Assembly (NCBI GenBank): GCA_003254925.1
Contig: QANZ01000122.1
Coordinates: 49,166-113,165 of the forward strand
From: Chamaecrista fasciculata
Lineage: Eukaryota; Streptophyta; Magnoliopsida; Fabales; Fabaceae
Direction of reading: 5' to 3'
DNA: 64,000 nt
Every line of letters starts with the position of its first letter. The first letter of the stretch is position 1. This document shows positions 33,753 to 46,044 of the stretch, piece by piece. Under the pieces are notes generated by a model that was given only the letters and a program-made list of their open reading frames with translations, searched no databases and had not been told where the DNA came from. The translations under genes were made by a program, and so were the position numbers.

Positions 33753-35330
33753 CTTTTAACTGTTGGGCAATATATATATATATATATATATATATTGATC
33801 TCTCCCATTGATATATTATATTGTAAAAGATTATAATAGGTTCTTCTATGAGTTTGTCTTCTCATAAAAAACCAAGAAAAATACCCAATATGCAAAGCCC
33901 AAATTTTAATATTATTTTGAATGATTATCAATTTTTTTTTTCACAACGTCAACGTTTATCCGAATAAATGATGGGAACAAGAACATCCACAACAATATAG
34001 AAAGGAAGAGAAAAAAATGAACACATAAATCTTTGATATGATTTGGTGACTCGAGACTCATTATCATAATTTTATTGTTATAATTTTGCTATGTAAATTT
34101 TGTATAGAGAAAATATAAGCATTTTTCAATACAAACTTTTAATAGAAATTAAATTGTAAATCCTCTCTTGACACACAATTAACTAACCAAACCACAACAT
34201 ATTCATTGGTCATCATAGATTAATAGTGTATAAGGAAACCCATATATTTGTACAAACTTTCATTGTTCTCTTTTTTAATGTTTACTGGAGACTTTGGAAA
34301 AACTTAATTACCCTTTTTTTTGTTTGGAAAATAAAAATAAAAACTAAAACTACTGTTTCTCACTTGATCATATATATATGCAAAATGCTTAAATGTCATG
34401 CCTAGCTATTGTGATTTTTGCATGTAAAATATATGTGATAATAGGTATGAAATTGAAAAGTATTTAGTGTTTTCTACGAAAAATATAAAAGTTTAGTGTT
34501 TTAAACAAAATCTAGAGTGACCTACTGAGATCTTAAGAAATTAAACTACGCGTTACTTACTTACCTGATAATATATGCTTGTACATTTTGTACACATGCA
34601 TAATACGCGTCTAATATATATACAAGAGATGTAATTAATTTGAAATCAAGGTATATATATATCTTGTTTTTTCTAAATTGTGCAGTAGATTTTTTTTCTT
34701 AAACTTATAAAATCATTATCAATGTAATTTGAGGTTGTATAGAAAAAGTTAAGATGACAATTGGAAGAGATGGTAAATAATCAATGCATGTGGTTAGGGT
34801 GTATTTATATTGAATTAATGGGAAAGATATCCCCTACATTTTCTTTCTGGTAGAGTATGAGAAAGAAGAGGAGAAAAAGAGAAAGTGTGAATCCAATATA
34901 TTATTATTATTTTATAGAATTCACATTTTCTCTCTCTTACTCTTATTTTTTCTCTCTAACTCCACAAAAAATGCATATAGAAAAAAATGTAGAGGATCCA
35001 ATCTCGAATTAACCGTGGCATAATATTGCATAGTATTAAAGGGCAAAACTTAGAGAGTGAATCTATACTGTAGTGAATTACATATTGAGAGAGAAGCTAT
35101 CACACACTTTTTCTTTTTAACTATTTCTTTCTCTTTAAGCATTAAACTTGTAGTCTCCAAAAGCTGAAGGTAGTAGCAAGAAAATAATTGATTAAATTAA
35201 AAAATTAATTAATCAAGAGAAATATAACTAATATTTGATTTGAGAATGATTATGTGTGGAGTAGTGTGAACGTAGGTTTTTGAAAAGGGCACTAGGAAAC
35301 AAAAGGCATTTAGCAATTAGCTAGAAAGCC
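33753..35330. other. Intergenic DNA upstream of MADS gene C
   Basis: AT-rich, with a TA microsatellite (about 33770-33796) and no exon signal. The last few hundred bases should hold the gene C promoter. Confidence 0.5.
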
Positions 35331-35334
35331 CTCA

Positions 35335-35342
35335 CACGTGGC
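35335..35342 (+). promoter_or_regulatory. G-box CACGTGGC upstream of gene C
   Basis: An exact G-box/ABRE-type core (cacgtggc), about 320 bases before the chosen start codon. G-boxes are common bZIP and bHLH sites; its use here is inferred. Confidence 0.4.
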
Positions 35343-35661
35343 ATGTGCCACCTTGAAGGAAGCCAGCATTGCAATCGTGAATGTAAGTCGTCTCGTAATC
35401 CACATAGGGACAAAATGCATGACGATTGCAATTCTACCTTTAACCTCTTTTTCCGTTACATTTCAGATTTCTTTGTTCTCGCTCTCTTCCAAACCGACCA
35501 CCAAATACCCAAATCCAATCTCATCAAACTATTTACCATCTACCTTTCACCTTTCAGCTCATACATTCCTGTGTGCTACATTCGCATTTAAATTCACACA
35601 CCCACCATCTCATTTTTCACAAATTGTATCATCTCTCTCTTTGTTTACAAAATTTTCAGTT

Positions 35662-36657
35662 ATGGCGGCCGTGGATAATGTAACAACAATGGAGATGGAG
35701 GAAATTGAACAGATGATTAGGGAGATGGCCGATAATGGTGACGATTCTGATGAAGTGGAGGAGAACGAGAACCCACTTTATGTGAAGAAGACAAGAGGCC
35801 AACAGAGGGTGAAGCTGGAAAAGATGACAAACCCAAAACAGCTCGGCGTCACCTACACCAAACGCCGAGGCGGCCTCTGTAAGAAAATCGATGCAATCGC
35901 CGGACTTACCGGGGCTGAGCTCGGCTTCGTGGTGTTCTCCCCCACCGGCAAGCCCTTTACCTATGGCAGCCCCGATGCCGACACCATCATTGACCGGTAC
36001 ATCGCCGGCTCCGATTATGGTTCAAGCAGCCAGAACCCGGTGGCGCTGGCGGCTGCGGCGGCGGAGGAGGAGGCCAGGAGAGTGCGTAAGCTGGAGGGAG
36101 AGCTTGGGCGCGTGATGGGAGAGGTGGAAACAGAGAAGAAGCGAAGATTAGAGCTGAGAAAACAAAGGAAGGAGATGCAAATGCAGTCCAAAATGTGGTG
36201 GGCTGCTCCTTATCATAGATTCGATAAGAATCAGCAAGAATGGTTCAAAACCAATCTTGAACGAATGCATCGTGAACTCACTACTCTCACTCTTGTGCCT
36301 TCCCAGCAATCTCAGAATAATCAGGTTCTCGATAATGATGCTTCCAATATTACTACTCATGACAACGCTAATAACTATTATGATGATAATTATGCCCCAC
36401 AGATTGATCAATCTCTGATGATGATGCCTCCGGCGCCGGAACCGGTACTGCCGGCGGTGATGGATGATGATACTCAGACGTCTCTGAATCCGTATGTGTA
36501 TCAGAATCAGATTCAGAGCATGCTGGACGGAAATTACGCCATGATGCCGGCGCCGGTGCCGGAGTCTCCGGGGCTGCCTCCTTTGCCTGATGAATTATAT
36601 AATTGGAATGGGGAATACATGGGAGGCTTTGGTGGAGCTGCTGCAGGATATTACTGA
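35662..36657 (+). CDS. Type I MADS-box protein, divergent M-alpha member (gene C)
   Basis: Single exon, 331 residues from the chosen ATG (MAAVDNVTTMEMEE). The frame stays open further upstream (to 35338) but without an ATG in good context or family sequence, so the shorter start is preferred. Residues 1-40 are acidic. The MADS domain follows (about 43-102: TRGQQRVKLEKM, LGVTYTKRRGGLCKKIDAI, GAELGFVVFSPTGKPF). Next come an Ala/Glu stretch, a charged coiled coil (about 140-175), the paired-Trp motif (KMWWAAPYH) and a Met/Pro-rich tail ending EYMGGFGGAAAGYY. Compared with copies A and B the MADS domain is quite different (IDAIAGLTG for SELCTLCG), yet the WW motif and MGGF tail are shared. Likely an AGL61/AGL62-class factor. 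AATAAA lies at 36802. Confidence 0.9.
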   Translation: MAAVDNVTTMEMEEIEQMIREMADNGDDSDEVEENENPLYVKKTRGQQRVKLEKMTNPKQLGVTYTKRRGGLCKKIDAIAGLTGAELGFVVFSPTGKPFTYGSPDADTIIDRYIAGSDYGSSSQNPVALAAAAAEEEARRVRKLEGELGRVMGEVETEKKRRLELRKQRKEMQMQSKMWWAAPYHRFDKNQQEWFKTNLERMHRELTTLTLVPSQQSQNNQVLDNDASNITTHDNANNYYDDNYAPQIDQSLMMMPPAPEPVLPAVMDDDTQTSLNPYVYQNQIQSMLDGNYAMMPAPVPESPGLPPLPDELYNWNGEYMGGFGGAAAGYY

Positions 36658-36659
36658 TC

Positions 36660-37335
36660 TCCTGCTTTAATTTATCATCCATGCTTGTGTTTTAATTTCT
36701 TCTTTTCAGTCAAATGCAAACAGAAAACAGTGTTTTCTTCTTTTCTTTTTTTTTAAAAAAATCTCATAGTTTGTTTGTTGTAATCAGGCCTATGTTTATG
36801 TAATAAAGGCTTAAGTTTTCTTATCCATCATATATATCATCTCTTCAAAACTAGCTAGGATATATTATATATATATATGGCGAAGGTTCAATGAATGATG
36901 AGTATTATCATTAATGAAATTGTAATAATTAATTAAGACGCGGGGTACATGTGATGGGATTGGGTTGAATCTCATTCTTGTTGAACAACATATATATATA
37001 TCTGAATTCTGAGGAGAATGATGAAGATGTATGTATATGCGTTTACGTACGTCCAAGGTCTGAAAAAGACACTCGTGTTTCTCAAATAATAAGCATGGTA
37101 ATGATGTGGTTTGTGTTTAATTTCTTCCATTTTTGTTTTGTTTTGTTTTCTTCTTTTGTTATTTCTCAGTCTCTCATGGTGAATATGGAGTGATCCTCTG
37201 TGCTTAATTATGTAATAAAGGCTGCTTAGATACATCGATAAATCCATACATTATATCTTCAATATATATAATTAATGGATCTCATCATTAATGTTCCGTT
37301 GGATCAAGTGATCTTGATATGAAATTGTAATAACA
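36660..37335 (+). repeat. Partly duplicated 3' flank of gene C
   Basis: Ordered words recur about 400 bases apart: 'tttaatttcttc', 'atgtaataaaggct', 'cattaatg', 'gaaattgtaataa' (first copy about 36690-36935, second about 37115-37335). It looks like an old tandem duplication of the 3' UTR and downstream DNA that gives a second poly(A) signal at about 37213. Confidence 0.5.
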
Positions 37336-38326
37336 CAGAAAATACACAAAGTAGCTAGAAAATTGTCAACATTTAGATATATTTATTTATCCCAATTCAA
37401 TTGAATACATATATACGAGACCAAAACCATGAAACAGTAAGCGGTTTAGATTTTTGGATGGCCATGATGAGACTTTGTTACATAGAAATGGTGGAATAAT
37501 GGAATCCTCTGAAAACTACAATGTGTCCGAAATCTTTTTAAGGTTTCATGGTCGGACTAAAATCTGTGACTTGTTTTTCTGACCAATCATCAGCATGGGA
37601 TTCTGACATTCTGTTCTGAACTCAGAGAGAGAGAATGTGGCTAATTAAAGTGATCAGGAAAAGTGTGGGGCTGAGATATTCTTGTATCTTCTCATGAAAG
37701 AGAAACAGATGAAGACAGAACAATAGTCAACGCAATAGGCATTGCATAAAAATTTGAACTTTCGGTTATTTCATCACTTTCAATTTTTAGTGTTAGATTT
37801 TATCAAAGTAAAAGAAATATATATGTAGATTTTGTTCTTTTTATTACCACTTTTAAAATTATCAACTTCCTTTATATTTTTAGATTTTATGTGCACTTCA
37901 ACAAGTAGCCTAATTTCTAGTTAAAAGTGATGGCTGGTTAAAAAAAACTTATATGATACGTGTATGAGAGTGTGTGTTTGTGTGATGTATTGGTAAAAGC
38001 TTGAAATAAACTCATTTTTTATATATAGAATAGCTTTGTGAATAAGCATATAAAATAATTTAATTCTTGAAAGTTTACTACTCTTCTAATTAATTAATAT
38101 GATTTGAGAAAACAAAATCTCATTTTAATCCTTCAAATATATTTACTAACTAAATTATTTCAATATAATTAATTACTTTTTAATCCTTCATTTAGTTTTT
38201 CTTGATCGATCAATTTCAGTGTTATTGTTCTTTTTTGATATGTTTGAGAATTAAGAAAAAAGGCCAATGGTAGAGATTAAATAAAGGAATTAGAAAAATG
38301 AAGGTAGGGAAGAGGTTAACCCTTCA
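37336..38326. other. Intergenic DNA
   Basis: No coding or RNA gene signal seen; AT-rich. Confidence 0.5.
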
Positions 38327-38335
38327 TATATGTTT

Positions 38336-38744
38336 GGCTAAAGTGCACTTTTGGTCCATAATTTTGGCAAAGATCTCAATTTGGTCTCATAACTTTTTTT
38401 GTTGCAAGTTTGGTCTCATAACTTCTGAAAACGTTCCACCGTTGGTCCCAAGTTGATTTCCATCCATTTTATGGCGTTAAAGATGATCTGACATACTGAG
38501 TTGAATGATGACATGGAAAATATAGGTGAAGTGGATTTGACAGCAGATAATAGATGAAAATCAGCTTGGGACCAACGGTGAGACGTTTTCAAAAGTTATG
38601 GGACTAAAATTGCAACAAAAAAAAATTATGGGACCAAATTGAGACCTTTTGCCAAAGTTATGTGATTAAAATTGCAACAAAAAAAGTTATGAGACCAAAT
38701 TGAGGCCTTTGCCAAAGTTATAGAATCAAAAGTTCACTTTAAAC
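38336..38744. mobile_element. Short TIR element, 9-bp TSD
   Basis: The ends ggctaaagtgcacttttgg and the inverse of gtttaaagtgaacttttga are flanked by tatatgttt on both sides (38327-38335, 38745-38753). The arms repeat 'ggtctcataactttt' and 'aaagttatgagacc'. No coding capacity. Confidence 0.85.
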
Positions 38745-38753
38745 TATATGTTT

Positions 38754-40070
38754 TCAGCTTTATACTATTTTCCTTGTTGATCTTCTACTTCATCTTATCC
38801 TCTTTAATTTCTTTTAGTCAATGAGTCCTCAATATGTATTTTCTATTTTTCATAAATTTTAATAATTTTAAACCAAAGTATTTTGAATGAGATATTACTA
38901 ATCAAATAAGAAAAAATGGTAGTATGAGTGTTTAATCTTCCGCTCTGTTCCTTTTCCTTTGTTTTCAATTTCTCCTCTTTTCCTTTTAATTGTCAACGTA
39001 TAACATTCATATACGCAACTTTTTACAAAAACTACTTGAAGTAAAAACTTCTTATTAAATTTTACTTGTTATTATGATATAACATTTTTCATTCATGAAC
39101 AATCCAAACTTAATTAAAAAAAAAGTCTCTAATATAATTGATGACATATGTCATTTAATAATGAGATCCATCTAAATATATAAAAGAAAAAGAGTTAATT
39201 AAGATGGTAAAGTAAAGGTCCAAAATGGGAAGACGATAAAAAAGAAAATAAGAGACTGAAATTGCAAGTACATTACACTTGAAAATTTATAAAACTGTAT
39301 TAAAAAAAAGGAGGAATTGAAGAAAATTTATAAAACTGTAAAAATAATTAATTTATGTGATTAATTAATTGTTATACAAAAATCTCTGTTTATTTTTGTT
39401 TTGGTAAATTGGATTGGATCTACAGAATGAGGTAACAAGTTAACGCTCATTGCTTGCCATAAGTTAACTCCACTTACATGTATAAATTATAATAACACAT
39501 CTTAATTTAATCATTAACGTATCACCAATATATAATTGAAGTACAACAAAATCAAAATATTCTTGAATAATTTTTTTTAATGTAAAAACAAGAACTTAGG
39601 TTAGCAATCAAAGGTTCATATATCACATTATCGATCACCAAGTGTTACAACAAGCGAAGTCAAGAATGCTCTGCAGTGATAAATTTAGGAATGGAGCAAT
39701 ATCAGAGAATATTAGAGAACTTCGTGTTGATAGAATCATAGAAGTAATTTATTTCATGAGATGAGAGAATCCCTACCTTAGCTAGAAGATTTTACATTTT
39801 TTTATTAATTATAATACTGAACTTATTTGTAACTTATTCTATATTTTTCTATATTTATTGCAATCAAATCTATCTAATGTGGCACTAGATATTTTAGAAG
39901 TCTTTTTCTAGATTCTATTTACTACACAAGCTAGATATTTTGTAGAACTTTCCTAGATTATGGTTAATAATCCCCTATAATCTGAAAAAAAAAATGGCTC
40001 CAAGCATCCTTACATCTATACTTATATATAAACTCAAAACTCTATTGCAAAAATTTAATAAGATTGATAG
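38754..40070. other. AT-rich intergenic DNA
   Basis: No gene found. Around 39600-39990 there are words like those of LTR leaders, but no paired ends. Confidence 0.45.
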
Positions 40071-40071
40071 T

Positions 40072-40690
40072 TTTTTTTTGGGTCAAATCATGATTATATT
40101 CATAAAGGAGAATTATAATACCAAATTGGGAGAAAAGAAAGCCTAAAGATAGAAAAATAAAATATATGAAGAATATTCTATAAGCTTCCTGGACATAGTC
40201 GTGTCCCAAGCAACACACGAGGGGAAAAATACACCCAAAATATCACCAAACTCTTTTAGAGATGAGAAGAAAACCTAGCAATCTTGTAAAAATATAGTGG
40301 ATACAAACCGGATCTGCTTCAGTGGAGAGCTAAATCATCTGATGTCCACCTGCTTTGTGTAGACCTTCATTAGATTTTGCCAGATCTGGAGTTCCACTAT
40401 GAGGAAATAACTCTTCACCATCATTTGTTTTTGGAGAGGGGTCTGGATTCTAGATCTGGGATATTTAAAGAGGCTTCATACGAACAAAATATCTCTCACA
40501 AAAGAGAGAAGAAAATCTTTCCTAAAAAAGGAAAACAACTCCTACATAGAAGAGGAGACAACAAAAAAATAAAAACGAAATAAAAAGAGAGGAAGGGACA
40601 GTCCCTTCTCAAAGCGGCGCTTACTGTTAGCGAAACCAACCCTAGCAGAGGAGGAGAGAAGAGAGCGTATTATTGAGTTGAGACTATCAA
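40072..40690 (-). mobile_element. Non-LTR retroposon, minus strand, truncated
   Basis: Begins on the plus strand with a T run (the tail). Read on the minus strand it starts with pyrimidine-rich 'ctctcctcctctgctagggt', like the 5' ends of plant LINEs, and ends 'gatttgacccaaaaaa'. About 600 bases with no reverse transcriptase, so it is internally deleted or non-autonomous. Flanks share a loose AT-rich word only. Confidence 0.45.
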
Positions 40691-40699
40691 ATTTTAAGA

Positions 40700-41123
40700 T
40701 GATAATAGCTCAATGACTTCATAACCCAAGAAAATATATCCATGGTAAAAATAAAAAGTAGACTCTATGTTAAAAAAAAATAATACAAGCCCAATATCAT
40801 AAAGCAAGTCACAACTTGGTTAGATTAGATTCATGTTAAAAATATCAAAAAGTTTCACATAAGTGAAATAAGAAAAAGCTCGAAGGTATGAGATAATACT
40901 ATAATCATAGACAAGTTCAAGAATCACGTTCAAACTTGGATTGGGACCATTAAATCAACATTTAGTAGGGGTGCATTTTATTTTATATATATACACTTTA
41001 CACGCATGGTTATTTTGTCCATATTATCAAGATCATGTCTTATAAAAGTATTATTTTTGTTGGCCTTAGTAATATTTTCCAAATTTCATCAGATCATATA
41101 GTGTAGAAAATTTGAATTCACAT
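40700..41123. other. AT-rich intergenic DNA
   Basis: Nothing recognisable. Confidence 0.45.
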
Positions 41124-41300
41124 ATTTTTTTTGTCTAAGGTATCCCCCAACCCGACAAGTTAAAGATTAACCCTCCGCGAATTTGAGCTCCATTTAAGGG
41201 TTTGTCGCTGATCAATTGGTCGTTGCATACACTACGCGAGATTCGAACCCCGACACTTGCTTAAACGATCTAGTGAGCTGATCACTAGACTAACCAAAAG
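41124..41300 (-). mobile_element. tRNA-derived SINE
   Basis: T run at the left. On the minus strand the head has an A-box-like 'ttagtctagtgatcagctc' and a B-box-like 'ggttcgaatctcg', and the end is 'ccttagac' plus A run. Shares its tail with the SINE at 4171. Confidence 0.7.
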
Positions 41301-41332
41301 TTTCTCATATCTGTTATAAACTTTAAACTTAA

Positions 41333-41823
41333 GGTCAAAGGATCATTTTGGTCCTAAATGTATGTCTCAATGTTCATTTTGGTCCTTTATGTTTCAAAAT
41401 ATTCAAATTGATCCTAAATGTTGGCAAATAGTTTCATTTTGGTCCTAAATATTAGTAAAATGTTTCATTTTGGTCCCAAACTATTGAATTTGATCATATT
41501 TTTCTCGTTTTTCATTTCAAGTTCAAAGGACTTATTAAGAGGAACTCATAACTCTGAATTCGTCGCATTCGAATTTAAAACGAGAGAGAAATGATCAACT
41601 TTGCTCGTTTGCTTACGGCTCCAACTAGATAGAGAAAGTACTATTTGAGAACAATACATAATTCTAAAGTCGACATGTTTGAGCTTGAAATGAGTCATAT
41701 TCAATAGTTTGGGACCAAAATAAAACATTTTACCAACTTTTAGGACCAATTTGAACATTTTGAAACATAATGGACCAAAATAATATTAGGGCATACATTT
41801 AGAACCAAAATGACCCTTCGACC
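41333..41823. mobile_element. Short TIR element, 9-bp TSD (8/9)
   Basis: The ends ggtcaaaggatcattttgg and the inverse of ggtcgaagggtcattttgg are flanked by taaacttaa (41324-41332) and taaatttaa (41824-41832). Same family as 61003 and the degenerate copy at 58446. Confidence 0.8.
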
Positions 41824-41882
41824 TAAATTTAAATATTGTTGCTTTTTTATTAATTTTTCATTTTAGGTTGGCATTTTACTTT

Positions 41883-44736
41883 GGGTAAAACGCCCTTTCG
41901 TACCTTGTGGTTAGTACCCACTTTGGTACCCTAAAAGACAAAAGTTGACACTTTGGTACCCTGCGATTTGCGTCGTTAGCACTTTAATACCCTGTGGTTA
42001 TTTTCTGTCAAGATTTAACGGAAAAATGTTAGCACTTTTGCAAAAATTACAAAATGCCTCCAAATAGTTTCAAAATTTTCAAAAACATCCTTAGATCATA
42101 ATATTTGAGGACTAAAATGAAAATTATAACAAAATTTTGGGGTCAAAATGTAATTATGAAAAATATTGGAAAAAGAATAAAATTACAAATTAGTCCTAAA
42201 TCTTGAAAATATAATGTAGTTTAGTCCAAAAATTGTGTGGTTAGATGGTGATAAGATAAACTTTACAATTGTTTTTGCAAAAATTACACAATGCCCCCAA
42301 ATAGTTTCGATTTTCGAAATTACAAAAAAGTCCCTAGATCATGATATTTGAGGACTAAAATAAAAATTACAAAAAAATTTTGGGGTCAAAATATAATTTT
42401 AGAAAATAGAGAAAAGGAGATAATTACATATCAGTCCGAAATCTGGAAAATAATGCAATTTAGTCCTACCCATATTCAAATACAACTACTTCAATGAAAT
42501 TTTGAAAGTAAACTTGAATAATTTGGAGAATATTCTCATTAATTAATTTACAAATTAAATAATTAATATTTAGTTTCACTAAATAATTTAATAAATTACT
42601 AAGATATTTATTTTTTTGGCAAAAGACCCTTTGGTGCCCATAACGTTTGGGGTCAGTTTCAGTTATGCCCCTAACATTTGTTTTGTGTTAGTTATGCCTC
42701 CAATGTAAAACGTTGGTGTCAATTATACCCTAAAGTTTGACTCCGTTAATTATGTGGACGGAAAATGCTGACGTATCAATTGTTTTGCCAATGTGTCATT
42801 TTTTTTTTCTGAATTGAACACGTGACACATGACTGGATAAATAAAACATGACCAAAGTCCTATTTTGGTCCCTCAGTTATGCTCAATGTTCCAAATTGGT
42901 CCCTCAGTTATTTTTCGTTCCATATTAGTCCCTCAGTTTTTCAAAACTTGGCACAGTTGGTCCCTCTAAAGTTTTAGTTTTTCACATTAAGGTCATTTTC
43001 CTTAAATAATAGGATCAAAACGTAAGAACCAAAAATAATTCAAGATTATAATTGAATTTAAACAAAAACAACTTTTTTCTCTCTCTCACATCCCCTCCGC
43101 CACCGTTGGTCGGCCTCACATTCTCCTTTCCCACCGTGCACTTCTCCACACTGTGCGTTCTGTGCATTCCTCGTAGATTGTTCTTCGATTTACCTTCAAC
43201 TTAATCCAGATTGTTTTGTAGATTGTTCTTCGATTTACCTTCAACTTAATCTAGCTTAACAATCGATTTCAAAAGCCCCAATTTCCTCTTCTCCTCTCTT
43301 AAGATATGGGTAACAAACTTGCTCTCAATCACCCTAGAGAAGCAATTTCTCGGTTAGACCCAATATAAAATAGGCAATGCAAAGCAGAAAGCCATCGGAA
43401 GACAAATTGCAACTGAAACGCATACCTGTTCATCAATCACTGAATAATTGACAGCTTCTCTCAAGAGGAGAAGAGGAAATTGGGGCTTTTGAAATCTATT
43501 GTTAAGCTGGATTAAGTTGAAGGTAAATCGAAGAACAATCTACGGGGAATGCACAGAACGCAGAGTGTGGAGAAGTGCACGGTGAGGAAGGAGAATGTGA
43601 GGCCGACGAACGGGAGAGAGAGGAGTTATTTTTGTTTAAATTCAATTATATTAATATTTATTTATTTTTTGTTCTTACGTTTTGATCCTATTATATAAGG
43701 AAAATGACCTTAATGTAAAAGCCTAAAACTTTAGAGGGACAAACTGTGCCAAGTTTTGGAAAACTGAGGGACCAATATGGAATCAAAAATAAATGAGGGA
43801 CTAATTTGGAACATTGAGCATAACTGAGGGACCAAAATAGGACTTCGGCCATGTTTTATTTATCCAATCATGTGCCACGTGTTCAATTCAGAAAAAAAAA
43901 AAAATTGACACAGGCAAAAAAAAAATTGACACGTCAGCATTTTCTGTTCACATAATTAACGGAGTCAAACTTTGGGGTATAATTGGCACCAACATTTCAC
44001 ATTGGGGGCATAATTGACACAAAACAAAGGTTAGGGGCATAACTGAAACTGACCCTAAACGTTAGTGGCACGAAAGGGTCTTTTGCCTTATTTTTTTTTA
44101 TTAAATTATAATAAAACTATAATTTTTTCATGTAAGTTATTCAGTCAGTTATGATAGCAAAATATGATGATCAAACTATAATATTTTATCTTTAAAATAA
44201 ATATAATTATTTTAGTAAAATATTAACTTAAATTTTGCAGTAAGTATAATATTTTACACATCAATAGTCAAGTATGTTTGTGATTTAATTTCAATTGGTA
44301 TATTTAATAAAATAATTAAATTAATTATGATCATATATTGTAGAAAATCAATCTTATAATAATATGCCCCAAAGACTATTTTGAAAAATATAAAAGTTTC
44401 TTGACCTTAAATGGAAGATAAATCAAACAATAGAGATACATAGTTGTGTTTTGATTCGTTTTACCAAAGGGAGAGGACCTAAACGCACAAAGAAATCTTG
44501 TTGAAGAGTGAAATATGGTTTAACCAGCAATAGAAACTAAAAGATAAGATGTAATAGAAATCGACGGCTAAGATTGAGCAACGTTAGCACTTTTGTTAAA
44601 TCTTGACGGAAAATAACCACAGGGTACCAAAGTGCTAATGACGCAAACCTCATGATACCAAAGTGTCAAATTTTGTCTTTCAGAGTATTAAAGTGGATTC
44701 GATTCTAACCACAAGGTACCAAAGTGCATTTTACCC
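41883..44736. mobile_element. TIR element split by a nested element, 9-bp TSD (8/9)
   Basis: The arms (41883-42040 and 44580-44736) pair as gggtaaaacgccctttcgta and the inverse of gggtaaaatgcactttggta, then 'ccttgtggttag' and 'tcttgacggaaaataaccac'. Flanks are ttttacttt and ttttaattt. The 42618 element lies inside it. Net length without the insert is about 1.4 kb; no coding capacity. Confidence 0.8.
42618..44087. mobile_element. Nearly full-length palindromic TIR element, 10-bp TSD
   Basis: The ends ggcaaaagaccctttggtg and the inverse of ggcaaaagaccctttcgtg are flanked by ttattttttt on both sides (42608-42617, 44088-44097). Pairing continues inward for about 650-700 bases per arm to a ~130-base centre (about 43310-43440). 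The inner arms hold 'ggtccctcagttat' repeats and a GC-richer block (43080-43300 against 43450-43620). It sits inside the 41883 element, so it is the younger of the two. A transcript would be a long hairpin. Confidence 0.85.
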
Positions 44737-44745
44737 TTTTAATTT

Positions 44746-45435
44746 TAATATTTTGGTGTATTCATGTTAATTATAGCATTGACCCTGAAAGTGACTTTCA
44801 GCTAAGTCATCAACATATATCAATTTTCTCAATAATTTATAATTTAATTACATTTCTCACATTCGAAATGCCCTTAATGAAATTATTATATATATATAAT
44901 TATATATCTTGAGATCTAATTAAATTCATTGTAAAAGTTGAATTAGAAAAACTTATTTAATGTGTATATAACTATATATATAATATTTAGAGTTAATCAT
45001 TTTACATAATTCAAAATAAATTATAAATTACAAAAGTAATAGAATTCATACCTCAACGCGTTTTAAAATTTCCATGATTTTTTATTGCTACCAAAGCATC
45101 TATAACAAGAGGTAATAAGGTTCTAATGAATAAAAGGACAAAACCTTAAAAAAAAACCATAAAATAAATGGCACTAACCCAAATTCAAAAAGAATGACGT
45201 TTCTTTTAAACAGACAAAATGAACGCCAAAAATTTTACCGTGGAAAATTGTAGGGGATGCAGTAGTATATAATAAATCAAAGGAGTTACTTGAAGAATTT
45301 GTTAAATATTGGAGTAAGGATTTAGATTTTGCAAAATCCAAAAACTTGCAACTGGCAAGTGAATGTGGGCAAAATCAATATTGGGTTCATTCGTTTAATA
45401 ATTCGTTATTTCAAATTTTTAGGGTGAGTAAACGG
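44746..45435. other. AT-rich intergenic DNA
   Basis: No gene recognised; the 62-residue frame at 44724 overlaps the element edge and is not convincing. Confidence 0.45.
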
Positions 45436-45439
45436 ATTG

Positions 45440-45975
45440 TGGGCAAGCATCATTTTCAAATTCAATAGATTTGGAGATGTGCTCCTGTGATCATGATATC
45501 AAAAATCTCCATAAGCACCAACATTTCAATAGTTATTCTTTTAGTATAAATCATCATAATCAATCGAAGAAAGTTGTGCAAATGTCTTTGAATCTTTCTC
45601 TTTCCAAAGTTCACTTTGAAACTGACTGTGTGAATGCATTGTTAATGCTATGAACTTGCCCTCTACAATGGTGAATTAGAGATGTGCTCTTATGATCAAT
45701 GATATAAAAAATCTGCTAATTGCTACTCCTTTGAGTAAGGTATTGTGGACTTGTAGATCATCTAATAAAGCCGCGGATTAGCTGGCCAAGTATGCTTTAA
45801 AGAGGATGAGTCATTTTGATTGGGTTTCGGGGCCCATCTTTCTTTCTTGATTAGCTGGTTTGTATAATGCCTTTATTTTCCTTGCTGTGACATTGCTTTG
45901 TTTGTGTCTTGTTTTTTTGGTTTGCTTGGGCTTGGCTTTGTTAATGAAGTATTTTTTCCAGGAAAAAATAAAAAT
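45440..45975 (+). pseudogene. LINE RNase H domain remnant
   Basis: The translation contains KVHFETDCVNALLML, the RNase H 'E-D' segment of plant LINE polyproteins. Later comes CRSSNKAAD, a stop, then LAKYALKRMSHFDW, matching the 'RSxNxxADxLAKxAL' end of that domain. Several stops interrupt it. It ends in a short A-rich tail near 45960. Probably the 3' end of a dead L1-type element; a free-standing RNase H-like gene fragment is the alternative. Confidence 0.65.
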
Positions 45976-46044
45976 CAATAGAAAGGTGGGTAAACATATT
46001 ATAGGGGCATTTGTGAAAATAGAAAGGTGAGAGTATACAATATT

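Noticed and set aside
35338-35661. Extended N-terminus for MADS gene C
   Set aside because: The upstream part begins at a non-ATG codon and reads through leader-like sequence; the ATG at 35662 fits the family better.
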